Below, one piece after another: positions 1 through 5,553 of a DNA stretch of 10,934 nt (position 1 is its first letter; every line of letters starts with the position of its first letter). Both the position numbers and the translations under genes were made by a program. Source of the DNA: Planctomycetota bacterium (lineage in GTDB: Bacteria > Planctomycetota > UBA11346); the NCBI GenBank assembly GCA_947440715.1, contig CANETI010000046.1, forward strand, positions 1 through 10,934, read 5' to 3'. The notes below the pieces were generated by a model. The model was not told where the DNA came from and searched no databases. It saw nothing but the letters and a program-made list of their open reading frames with translations.

Positions 1-2
1 TG

Positions 3-932
3 GCGCGCGTAACGGCGGCAAATCGCGGCCTTAAATTAGGCGCGAACGATCGCGTTCTATGGTTGTTACCGATGGCCTACCATTTTGCGGTTTCCATTCT
101 GCTCTATATTCAAAACGGCGCCGCTATTATTTTTGGTAATGCGCTACGTGCATCGGGCACCGCCACCATCGCACGTGAACATCAGGTGACGTTTGCCTAT
201 GGCAGTCCATGGCACATTCGTCGTCTCGCCGAATTACCAGTTGGCGTTGATTTACCGCCAACACTTCAACGCGTGGTTTCAACCACGACCGCATTAGATG
301 CGACCGCCGCCGCTGATTTCCGCGCCCGCCATGGACTCGGCGTTTCCCAGGGACTTGGCATTATTGAAGTGGGATTACCTTTTATCAGCGATGGCATGGT
401 CGATGAAAAACCAGGCGAATTAGGAAAACCATTACCTGATTACGAGATTGCTTTATTTGATGAACAGGGGGTTTTAGTTGCGCCGGGACAATCGGGGGAA
501 TTAGCCCTACGCGGTCCTGGGTTATTTGATGCCTACCTCACCCCATGGCGACCATGCGACAGCGTTTTGCATCAGGGCTATTTCCGTACTGGCGACCGCG
601 CTGAATGGACAACTACAGGTGGCATTCGTTTATTAGGTCGACTCAAAGACGTTATTAATGTTGGCGGGGTAAAAGTATTTCCACTGGAAGTCGAAAGTGT
701 CCTAGATGCGCATACGAGCGTCGTGGCCAGTCGAGTTCATGCGCAACCAGATGCACGACTCGGAGAACAAGTGCATGCCGATATTCAATTAATACCAAAC
801 ACGGACGCGGCGACAGCGACTGAGGCGCTTGCCGCCTGGTGCGCTGAACGATTAGCTCCGCTGAAACGCCCTGCGGGTTATACGATAGTCGAAAAATTAG
901 CGATGACCGCGAGCGGTAAAGTGGTTCGCTAG
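3..932 (+). CDS. AMP-forming acyl-CoA synthetase/ligase, C-terminal part (5' end outside window)
   Basis: This is the C-terminal ~309 residues of an ANL-superfamily adenylating enzyme, which activates a carboxylic acid (probably a fatty or other acyl acid) to an acyl-AMP and then a thioester. The frame is open to the left edge with no stop, and the residues before the first possible start (TTG at 63) read as family sequence, so the gene begins upstream. Visible family motifs are GLGIIEVG (A5-like, the Glu near 366), YFRTGDRAEW (A7, about 579-608), GRLKDVINVGGVKVFPLEVE (A8 hinge, about 636-695) and the terminal SGKVVR whose Lys (918-920) is the expected A10 catalytic lysine. The P-loop-like A3 motif would lie outside the window. 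Leucine is mostly TTA/CTN, as in the right-hand genes. Substrate cannot be read from this half: fatty acyl-CoA synthetase is likely, but an aryl or acyl-carrier-protein ligase is possible. The superfamily call is firm. Confidence 0.93.
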   Translation, partial: ARVTAANRGLKLGANDRVLWLLPMAYHFAVSILLYIQNGAAIIFGNALRASGTATIAREHQVTFAYGSPWHIRRLAELPVGVDLPPTLQRVVSTTTALDATAAADFRARHGLGVSQGLGIIEVGLPFISDGMVDEKPGELGKPLPDYEIALFDEQGVLVAPGQSGELALRGPGLFDAYLTPWRPCDSVLHQGYFRTGDRAEWTTTGGIRLLGRLKDVINVGGVKVFPLEVESVLDAHTSVVASRVHAQPDARLGEQVHADIQLIPNTDAATATEALAAWCAERLAPLKRPAGYTIVEKLAMTASGKVVR

Positions 933-961
933 ATGATTTCAATAATGTCTATTATTTATAA

Positions 962-977
962 AGGCCGCGCCTGTTTT
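962..977 (+). terminator. Weak terminator candidate after the acyl-CoA ligase
   Basis: A 4-bp stem AGGC/GCCT with a 3-base loop (962-972) is followed by GTTTT, 30 bp after the ligase stop codon. The position suits a rho-independent terminator, but the stem is short. It could equally be chance, or part of the leader of the next gene. Confidence 0.2.
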
Positions 978-982
978 GTATC

Positions 983-1011
983 TGCAAGTTTCCCGCTTAT
1001 CGGGGCTTGCA
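983..1011 (+). promoter_or_regulatory. Imperfect hairpin in the leader of the small secreted-protein gene
   Basis: TGCAAG (983-988) pairs with CTTGCA (1006-1011), and inside it CCCG (992-995) pairs with CGGG (1001-1004) around a CTTAT loop, with an asymmetric internal bulge (TTT against G). It ends 10 bases before the GGGAGG at 1021-1026. No U-run follows on either strand, so it is not a classical terminator. A 5'-leader element affecting translation or mRNA stability is possible; function is inferred only from position. Confidence 0.35.
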
Positions 1012-1069
1012 CAAAACCGAGGGAGGATCAATGCTGGTTTTCACTCTTTCGTCTGAAGGGTATCTCTCT

Positions 1070-1453
1070 ATGAAACTCGCTCTGCTTTTCCTGCTGAACA
1101 TGATGACTCATTTACTGGCAGCAGATCTGAAACGATTCGCGCCCGCGATAGAATTCACTGGCGTCGAATGGCTGAGCATAGGGGATTCCAGGCAGGGATT
1201 CCTCGGCCAAACAAAACATGGACGCATCAATGGTACTCAGGAACTGCAATGGCTGGGACGCACGTATGATATCCAGTCCGTGGAGCAGGCCGCAAACGGG
1301 GTGATCGAAGTGACATTTCCCGACGGTAAAATGTCCATGACCAGGGACCAGCATGGTTTCTATACGGTCGACATCTCCACCTCCCACTCAGTGGTGGCGG
1401 TCTTTCGCTTCCGAACGACACGCAAGGCGTTGGCGCACGACGATTGGAAATAA
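1070..1453 (+). CDS. Small predicted secreted protein, unknown function
   Basis: I do not recognise this family. From the ATG at 1070 the 127-residue product opens with Met-Lys, a hydrophobic stretch (LALLFLL...) and HLLAAD, which reads as a Sec signal peptide cleaved near residues 17-19. The mature ~110 residues look like a beta-rich small domain (alternating polar/hydrophobic segments such as GVIEVTFPDGKMSM and HSVVAVFRF) and contain no Cys. GAAGGG at 1055-1060 gives this start a plausible ribosome site with a 9-base gap. An in-frame ATG at 1031, with stronger GGGAGG but only 4 bases from it, would add 13 residues ahead of the signal. A TTG at 1007 is also in frame. Leucine codons are dominated by CTG (8 of 13), unlike the TTA-rich genes on both sides. 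This is either an acquired gene or one under different codon selection. It is convergent with the propeller gene and has no obvious partner. Confidence 0.62.
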   Translation: MKLALLFLLNMMTHLLAADLKRFAPAIEFTGVEWLSIGDSRQGFLGQTKHGRINGTQELQWLGRTYDIQSVEQAANGVIEVTFPDGKMSMTRDQHGFYTVDISTSHSVVAVFRFRTTRKALAHDDWK

Positions 1454-1700
1454 GCAGACAGCATCAGCAGGAAGCGACTGCGGATCAGGAAAATTAATTG
1501 GGAAATTCGAGGACAAGCATCGAATCATTAACCTGTAAAACTGATTGGACACTTATCTTAGATCGTAATAGCGAGGCTGCCAAGATGCAGGCGCAATGAT
1601 CTAGTTGCGAACCAGGATTATTTGATGGCGGACAAATTGGCCATGACCACGATCCATAGAGTCGTATCTAGCGAATTAACTGTAGCACCACAATGGTTTA
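1454..1700. other. Gene-poor convergent intergenic region
   Basis: This gap lies between two genes that point towards each other. I see no convincing coding frame: a short frame opening with ATG near 1625 runs antisense into the propeller gene and looks incidental. There is no strong terminator with a U-run. The best structure is a short ATTTG/CAAAT inverted repeat at 1620-1624 and 1633-1637. Nothing recognisable as an insertion-sequence end is present. Confidence 0.5.
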
Positions 1701-3281
1701 TTATTCCTCTTTCTCCTTTTCTTTTTTCGTGGGTGCACCTTGACCAGTACCAAATTGCGGAGGTGCAGGGGTGCCGTCTCGTAAGCGATTAATCGTATAG
1801 CAAACTAAGGTATTTATGACTTCGCTGCCATCCGCCGCTTTTATATTTTTTAGATTTAACTCGTAGACATAGCCAGGTTTTAGATCATCCAAAGTCAAAG
1901 AAATCGTGGCCTTGTCAGCGCTTAGGGTGAATGCGGTGATATTCGGTTTTGCTATATCATCCTGCTTGGCGCCATAGGCTTCATGATATTCGTAAAAATA
2001 GCGTTTGAATTCAAACGAAGTCGCGGCCGTATCTGCGGCAAGCGGTTTAGTAAAGCGAATATCGAAACCGTTTTTCGTCAGCGTCATGCCGTGAATATCC
2101 ATCGGCATGGTGCCTTTCCAACGCAGGCGTTGAATGCCTTCTCCACCAGCCCAGCTTAAATGCGTATGCCCAATATAAAGAGATCCATCTTTAGGATTAA
2201 AGGCTAAGCGATTATTGCCGTTTGATAGTCCATTTTTATCCATGAATGGCAGGCATGCTCCTTGCCAAGAACCGGCAACATTTTCAGGTAAGAGGCGCAT
2301 GAGACGGCTGATATTCATTTCGCCGACAAATAGCTGATTCGCATATGGACCGAATTTGCCATTTGTCGTATCAAGTAACGGCTGGGTGGGAGAGTTTGCC
2401 ATTATCGATTGCGGAAAAAACATCGTTTCGCGCGTGCGTAATTTATCAATTTCTGCAACCGGTACATTGAGCGGGTGACCTGACTTCCAATCTTTGCGCC
2501 AGACTAAGCTAGCTGGATGGCCATAAAACTTATCTTTCTCAATGGTAAATAATTTACTGCTGCCAAGCCAGTCGCCTTGATTGTCACAAACGAACAAGTT
2601 GCCATCGGCATCAAATCCGAGGCTATTGGGGGAGCGAAGGCCACTAGCCCAGGGTGTTATCGCGCCGGTTTTCCCATCAACTTTCATCACCCAGCCACGA
2701 TAGGGGACCACGGAATACATGCGCCCAACTTTTCCTTTGGCGGTTTTCCAGTTGCTGGTCATGTCTTTTTGCTCGACGTTAAAATGCCGAAATTCACCAC
2801 GTATTTCACTGTGAATCGTGTCGCCATTGGAAGCGACGTTAAGTCCAATAAATAGATCGCCGTTCTTGTCTTTTACAGGACCGAAAGCGAACTCATGGTA
2901 ATTGCCACTGATGCCAAAACCGTCGGTAACAGTTTCGAAAACATCGGCAGCTCCATCTCCATCGCTATCAATTAAACGAGTTAATTCAGGGCGCTGCATG
3001 ACCAATATTTCACGATCACTGACGGCAATAATCCCTAATGGTTCATGGAGGCCAAAGGCAAATTGATGCCAATGTTTGTGTTCGGCGTTATAGGTGAATA
3101 CTTCACCACGATGAAAACAGGCGAACAGCGTTCCAGTTGGGCTAACGCTCAGTCCACCAACTTGCGGGTCGAGGCCCATTGGCAGCGGTATGGTTTCGAT
3201 GTCATAATGGTCGGCGATGGACGCCGCTGACACGGTGGAAATAAAACTCAATACGACGACGATTAATAAAAAGCGGTTCAC
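1701..3281 (-). CDS. Secreted sorbosone-dehydrogenase-like / NHL-type beta-propeller protein
   Basis: The 526-residue product begins with a Sec signal peptide (residues 1-19, cleavage after VSA), so it is exported. Residues ~25-390 have the blade pattern of the glucose/sorbosone dehydrogenase and NHL propeller superfamily: repeated GxLF/LFV strands such as GLSVSPTGTLFACF, GFDADGNLFVCDNQGD and NRLAFNPKDGSLYIGH. DSDGDGAAD (106-113) resembles a calcium-binding loop. Residues ~395-500 form an Ig/FnIII-like C-terminal domain (GFDIRFTKPL..., then LDDLKPGYVYELNL), followed by a charged Lys/Glu tail. No CXXCH haem motif is present, although many large PVC relatives carry a cytochrome c domain. The GTG start overlaps the stop of the cupredoxin gene as GTGA, with AAAGGA six bases upstream, indicating translational coupling. 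A periplasmic redox role on a sugar or alcohol is plausible, but the cofactor and substrate are unknown and a purely binding role cannot be excluded. Confidence 0.8.
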   Translation of the reverse strand: MNRFLLIVVVLSFISTVSAASIADHYDIETIPLPMGLDPQVGGLSVSPTGTLFACFHRGEVFTYNAEHKHWHQFAFGLHEPLGIIAVSDREILVMQRPELTRLIDSDGDGAADVFETVTDGFGISGNYHEFAFGPVKDKNGDLFIGLNVASNGDTIHSEIRGEFRHFNVEQKDMTSNWKTAKGKVGRMYSVVPYRGWVMKVDGKTGAITPWASGLRSPNSLGFDADGNLFVCDNQGDWLGSSKLFTIEKDKFYGHPASLVWRKDWKSGHPLNVPVAEIDKLRTRETMFFPQSIMANSPTQPLLDTTNGKFGPYANQLFVGEMNISRLMRLLPENVAGSWQGACLPFMDKNGLSNGNNRLAFNPKDGSLYIGHTHLSWAGGEGIQRLRWKGTMPMDIHGMTLTKNGFDIRFTKPLAADTAATSFEFKRYFYEYHEAYGAKQDDIAKPNITAFTLSADKATISLTLDDLKPGYVYELNLKNIKAADGSEVINTLVCYTINRLRDGTPAPPQFGTGQGAPTKKEKEKEE

Positions 3282-4321
3282 TTGGCATCCTTTGCGGCTG
3301 GGATGAGTGTTACGGTAAAGGACCGTGCTGATCCAGCCGGAATAGCTAAGACACCCTTGGTGAAAACGCCCACGTTACTGGTAAATAAATCATTTTGCGC
3401 GGCATCGACGACGTAAAAGAACGCTTTATCGCTATCGATTTGAAAAGAAAAACTGACGCCTTTACCTTGTTCGTGCTCGCGAATTAATTCTTTCACGGCG
3501 ATGCCGTCAATCTCGTAACGAAATTCAGGAAAGCCTTGTTTTAAGGCATAGCCTTTAAATGAAACGGTTGCTGCCGTGCTCGATGATAGGCGTAATGGCG
3601 TTTGATCACCGGCCGTCCACACGGTGTCCCCGACTAACGCAACGCGACCGCTGCCGTTGGATTTCCAATGCTTGGATGAATCGACACCCGCACCGCGCCA
3701 AATATAGCGAGGACGACAGGCGCTGGCGTCCCAACATACATTGATGTCGCCAGGCAACATCAGAGCAATTGATGCCGGATTTGAGTTGGGCATAAATAAG
3801 CGATACAAATACGGACGCACTAATGGATAGGCATGTGGATTCGTTTCTGGTTTCTCGACGACGGCTTTTAGTTTGGGCATTGGCACACCAACATACATAT
3901 CACCAAACATAATCAGCCCGTGTCCTGGGTACGTGCACACGTAGGGATAAATGCCTTTTTCTTTTGGTGCCGTAAAAGTGAGTTTGGCTTTTGCGTGTGG
4001 TTTAACTTCTGGGATAGCCGCAATCACGTCGTCAGTTTTGGGAACAAAACCAGTGGCGATCGCTTCTGCGCCCATGGCCATGGCGGCATTGACGGCATCC
4101 ATACGTTTGCCGGGTTTAACGAAAACCATATTATGCGGCATATCGGTCGCATCATCATTTACGAAATTAATAGAAACTTTGGCGCCTGGTTCGACAGCGA
4201 ACTGTTTCACGTCGTATTGGAGACCGCTAACGGCTTTAATGGTGATGGTGTCGGCCGCATGGGTCACCGACGTGCTCAACAGGGTTCCAGCGATAATTAA
4301 AATCAGGTTAAATAATCGCAC
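3278..4321 (-). CDS. Secreted azurin/auracyanin-type cupredoxin with an additional C-terminal domain
   Basis: This is a predicted periplasmic blue-copper protein of 347 residues. I chose the GTG at 4321 because GGGAG lies 5 bases upstream and the product then opens with a compact signal peptide (MRLFNLILIIAG... cleaved after THA, residue 22). A TTG at 4360 would add 13 hydrophobic residues and has poorer support. Residues ~24-148 are the cupredoxin domain with all four expected copper ligands: His63 in MPHNMVF, then Cys129, His134 and Met138 in CTYPGHGLIM, with azurin spacing C-x4-H-x3-M. Residues ~165-345 form a second domain (RLFMPNSNPASIALMLPGDI, a Cys pair in CWDASAC, then beta-rich sequence) that I cannot assign; I associate it with PVC cupredoxin/propeller proteins. 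It is the first gene of a two-gene operon, overlapping the propeller gene by GTGA. The likely role is electron acceptor or donor for that partner; this is inferred from the pairing. Confidence 0.86.
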   Translation of the reverse strand: MRLFNLILIIAGTLLSTSVTHAADTITIKAVSGLQYDVKQFAVEPGAKVSINFVNDDATDMPHNMVFVKPGKRMDAVNAAMAMGAEAIATGFVPKTDDVIAAIPEVKPHAKAKLTFTAPKEKGIYPYVCTYPGHGLIMFGDMYVGVPMPKLKAVVEKPETNPHAYPLVRPYLYRLFMPNSNPASIALMLPGDINVCWDASACRPRYIWRGAGVDSSKHWKSNGSGRVALVGDTVWTAGDQTPLRLSSSTAATVSFKGYALKQGFPEFRYEIDGIAVKELIREHEQGKGVSFSFQIDSDKAFFYVVDAAQNDLFTSNVGVFTKGVLAIPAGSARSFTVTLIPAAKDAK

Positions 4322-4326
4322 GAGAA

Positions 4327-4331
4327 CTCCC
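4327..4331 (-). promoter_or_regulatory. Ribosome binding site that decides the cupredoxin start
   Basis: Read on the minus strand, GGGAG lies 5 bases before the GTG at 4321. The protein from this GTG has a textbook signal peptide, while the longer frame from TTG at 4360 does not improve it. Confidence 0.6.
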
Positions 4332-4432
4332 GAAATGAGGATAACAACCAGAATGACCAACGTTTAGCAAAATTGCGCTACGCCAGTTACCCATCAGGAT
4401 ACCCATATTGAGAGGATATCGTTGTGTGCCAA

Positions 4433-4502
4433 TCGCCTAAATTTACACGGTTCGACGCACGGATGGTTTATTTAAGTCATCGTCGAGTGACTAATTAGGC
4501 GA
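4433..4502. repeat. Spaced inverted repeat upstream of the cupredoxin operon
   Basis: TCGCCTAA (4433-4440) and TTAGGCGA (4495-4502) are perfect 8-bp inverted repeats separated by 54 bases. Inside lies a second pair, AGTCA (4475-4479) and TGACT (4488-4492). The element sits about 110-180 bp ahead of the cupredoxin start. It could be paired operator half-sites or a structured RNA; the sequence alone does not say which. Confidence 0.35.
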
Positions 4503-4538
4503 ATTATTACGCATGTGCCGACAACGATCAGATCAGTG

Positions 4539-4580
4539 CTCTAAACAGCATGTTTAGAGGGGGCTGTTCATCTGCGCCCC
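4539..4580 (-). terminator. Tandem hairpins just downstream of the Ala-rich membrane protein
   Basis: On the minus strand, a GGGGC/GCCCC stem (4576-4580 with 4560-4564) lies 3 bases after the stop codon. It is followed at once by a perfect 8-bp stem, CTCTAAAC/GTTTAGAG, with a 5-base loop (4539-4559). No U-tract follows, so it is not a canonical rho-independent terminator, but position and stem strength suggest a 3'-end or RNA-protecting structure. On the plus strand the first stem is followed by TGATTATTTTT and would resemble a terminator, but no plus-strand gene lies just before it. Confidence 0.45.
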
Positions 4581-4583
4581 TGA

Positions 4584-5021
4584 TTATTTTTCTGGTGTGG
4601 TAACAGAGGGGGTCGTGGCTGGTGTCGTCGTTACTGGTTCAGTGTTTGGGGAAGTTGATTTCAGGCCATTGGCATATTCGCCAAGAATGCGACTAGCCTC
4701 GGCTGCGGCTTTGCCCGTGGCTTCACCAACTTGTTTCGCCGCTTCACCAACTTGTTTCGCCGCATCGTTAACCAGCACCGTCGTGTCATCGGCGACTGAC
4801 CGAGAGCTTTTATCAATGGCCTCAATCGCATCACGAGTTGCTTGTCCGGCCTCAAAGGCTGCTGAGGCAGGTTTGACTGTGGGGGTTTCGCTTTTAGCGG
4901 GCACGATTGGAGGCATGACCCGTGGGTTTTTTCCAGCCAAATCAATCATCAAGGTCATGCCGATGCCAAAGGCAACAACGAGTCCCGAATAGATGCAAAA
5001 GCGACGTAATGAGGCGTTCAT
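4584..5021 (-). CDS. Small membrane-anchored Ala-rich helical protein
   Basis: The 145-residue product belongs to no family I recognise. Residues ~9-28 form one hydrophobic segment after a basic N-terminus (LRRF), suggesting an uncleaved anchor with the rest outside the cytoplasm. A Pro-rich linker (MPPIVPAKSETP) follows, then a long Ala-rich amphipathic helix (~53-116) containing the heptad AKQVGEA twice, and finally a Thr/Pro low-complexity tail (TTTPATTPSVTTPEK). The heptad copies are identical at the DNA level, indicating a recent duplication. No Shine-Dalgarno is visible before the ATG. A TATAGA hexamer ends about 10 bases upstream, so the transcript may have a very short leader. The gene is divergent from the 5146-5553 gene. 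A cell-envelope spacer or stress-related helical protein is conceivable but unsupported. The opposite strand here is also open for 131 codons, but the signal-anchor logic favours the minus strand. Confidence 0.6.
   Translation of the reverse strand: MNASLRRFCIYSGLVVAFGIGMTLMIDLAGKNPRVMPPIVPAKSETPTVKPASAAFEAGQATRDAIEAIDKSSRSVADDTTVLVNDAAKQVGEAAKQVGEATGKAAAEASRILGEYANGLKSTSPNTEPVTTTPATTPSVTTPEK
4720..4761. repeat. Perfect 2 x 21-bp tandem repeat inside the helical protein gene
   Basis: The unit GCTTCACCAACTTGTTTCGCC occurs twice back to back (4720-4740, 4741-4761). It is in frame on the minus strand and encodes the heptad AKQVGEA twice. Identity at synonymous sites points to recent slippage or duplication. 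Confidence 0.9.
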
Positions 5022-5045
5022 GCACTGACGACTCTATAAAACATT

Positions 5046-5076
5046 TTCCCGATGCTATGGGCAGACGTGTCGGGAA
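5046..5076. promoter_or_regulatory. Spaced palindrome in the divergent promoter region
   Basis: TTCCCGA (5046-5052) and TCGGGAA (5070-5076) are perfect 7-bp inverted half-sites with a 17-base spacer, within the 124-bp gap between two divergent genes. Half-site centres are about 24 bp apart, compatible with a dimeric regulator binding two helical turns apart. No regulator gene is adjacent, so operator function is a hypothesis. Confidence 0.35.
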
Positions 5077-5145
5077 TTACTTCTGAAGATCAACAATTCT
5101 CCATTGGGCCCTGGTCAGGTCAGATTTACCACTAAAAAGTGATCC

Positions 5146-5553
5146 ATGATCGCATTGACGCAGCTCGCTTCGTATCTTCGTCTCAAGCAAGAGATTGCGA
5201 AATTCATTGCCGATCCCGCAAGTGGATTTCAAGAGTCTCGTCGTCATCTGTCAGAGGGTTTATCGCGTTCGTTGACCATGTTTCAGGAAAATTGGTCGTA
5301 TAACACGCAACCAGGCGGCTACACATTTTCCCATGAACGGCATCGTTATAGCGTCTTTGTCGCCGTTGATCCCGTGCGTAATGCGCATTTTACTAGTCAG
5401 GAATTAGTCTCTTATTTGCGGGCCAACACCACGCTCCACGAGATTAATCAACTGGTGGTAGATATGTGGCTAACCCATGCCGCCATTCGTGGTGAGGTCA
5501 CTCACAGTGGGCATGGCTGGATGTTAACCGAGCGTGGATATTCAGTCTGTTAA
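5146..5553 (+). CDS. Conserved-looking hypothetical protein, 135 residues
   Basis: I do not recognise this protein. It has no signal peptide or membrane segment and appears cytosolic, with an alpha/beta arrangement: an N-terminal helical part (residues ~1-50, rich in Arg/Lys/Glu), a beta hairpin-like centre (GGYTFSHERHRYSVFVAVDP, ~57-76), helices (~83-114) and a short C-terminal segment with HSGHGWMLTERGYSVC. Several His and two Trp in the second half are notable, but no known catalytic or metal motif is evident. The ATG at 5146 lacks a strong ribosome site. The gene is divergent from the small membrane protein and convergent with the acyltransferase-hydrolase, its TAA sharing the four bases TTAA with that gene's stop. 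Codon use resembles the neighbours, and the long frame between two natural boundaries supports a real gene. Confidence 0.6.
   Translation: MIALTQLASYLRLKQEIAKFIADPASGFQESRRHLSEGLSRSLTMFQENWSYNTQPGGYTFSHERHRYSVFVAVDPVRNAHFTSQELVSYLRANTTLHEINQLVVDMWLTHAAIRGEVTHSGHGWMLTERGYSVC

Noticed and set aside
934..962. Possible promoter for the secreted-protein gene, with TATAAA at 957-962
   Set aside because: The -10-like hexamer lies in generally AT-rich sequence and the hexamer 17 bases upstream (TGATTT) is far from a -35 consensus, so the call is not safe.
1182..1202. Direct repeat GGGATTCC spaced by five bases
   Set aside because: It is short, lies inside a coding region and is out of register with codons (13-base period), so it is likely chance.
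1353..1538. Plus-strand frame of 61 codons overlapping the end of the small secreted-protein gene
   Set aside because: It is out of frame with the better-supported gene, has no ribosome site, and encodes a low-information basic peptide.
1540..1700. Possible mobile-element remnant in the convergent gap
   Set aside because: No terminal inverted repeats, target duplications or transposase fragments could be identified by reading both strands.
3920..4367. Two long plus-strand open frames (to 4300 and to 4367) opposite the cupredoxin gene
   Set aside because: The minus strand encodes a full cupredoxin with all four copper ligands. These frames are its shadows.
4405..4432. Possible minus-strand promoter for the cupredoxin operon (TTGGCA, 17 bases, AATATG)
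   Set aside because: The -35-like hexamer is fair, but the -10 match is poor and promoter consensus for this organism is unknown.
4661..4945. Minus-strand frame with the repeated peptide NKLVKRRNKLVK
   Set aside because: The repeat comes from the 21-bp tandem duplication read in another frame of the helical protein gene, not from a separate gene.
4597..4992. 131-codon plus-strand open frame opposite the helical protein gene
   Set aside because: It is the antisense of a GC-rich Ala/Thr coding sequence. Its product has no domain logic, while the minus-strand product has a coherent anchor-linker-helix-tail layout.
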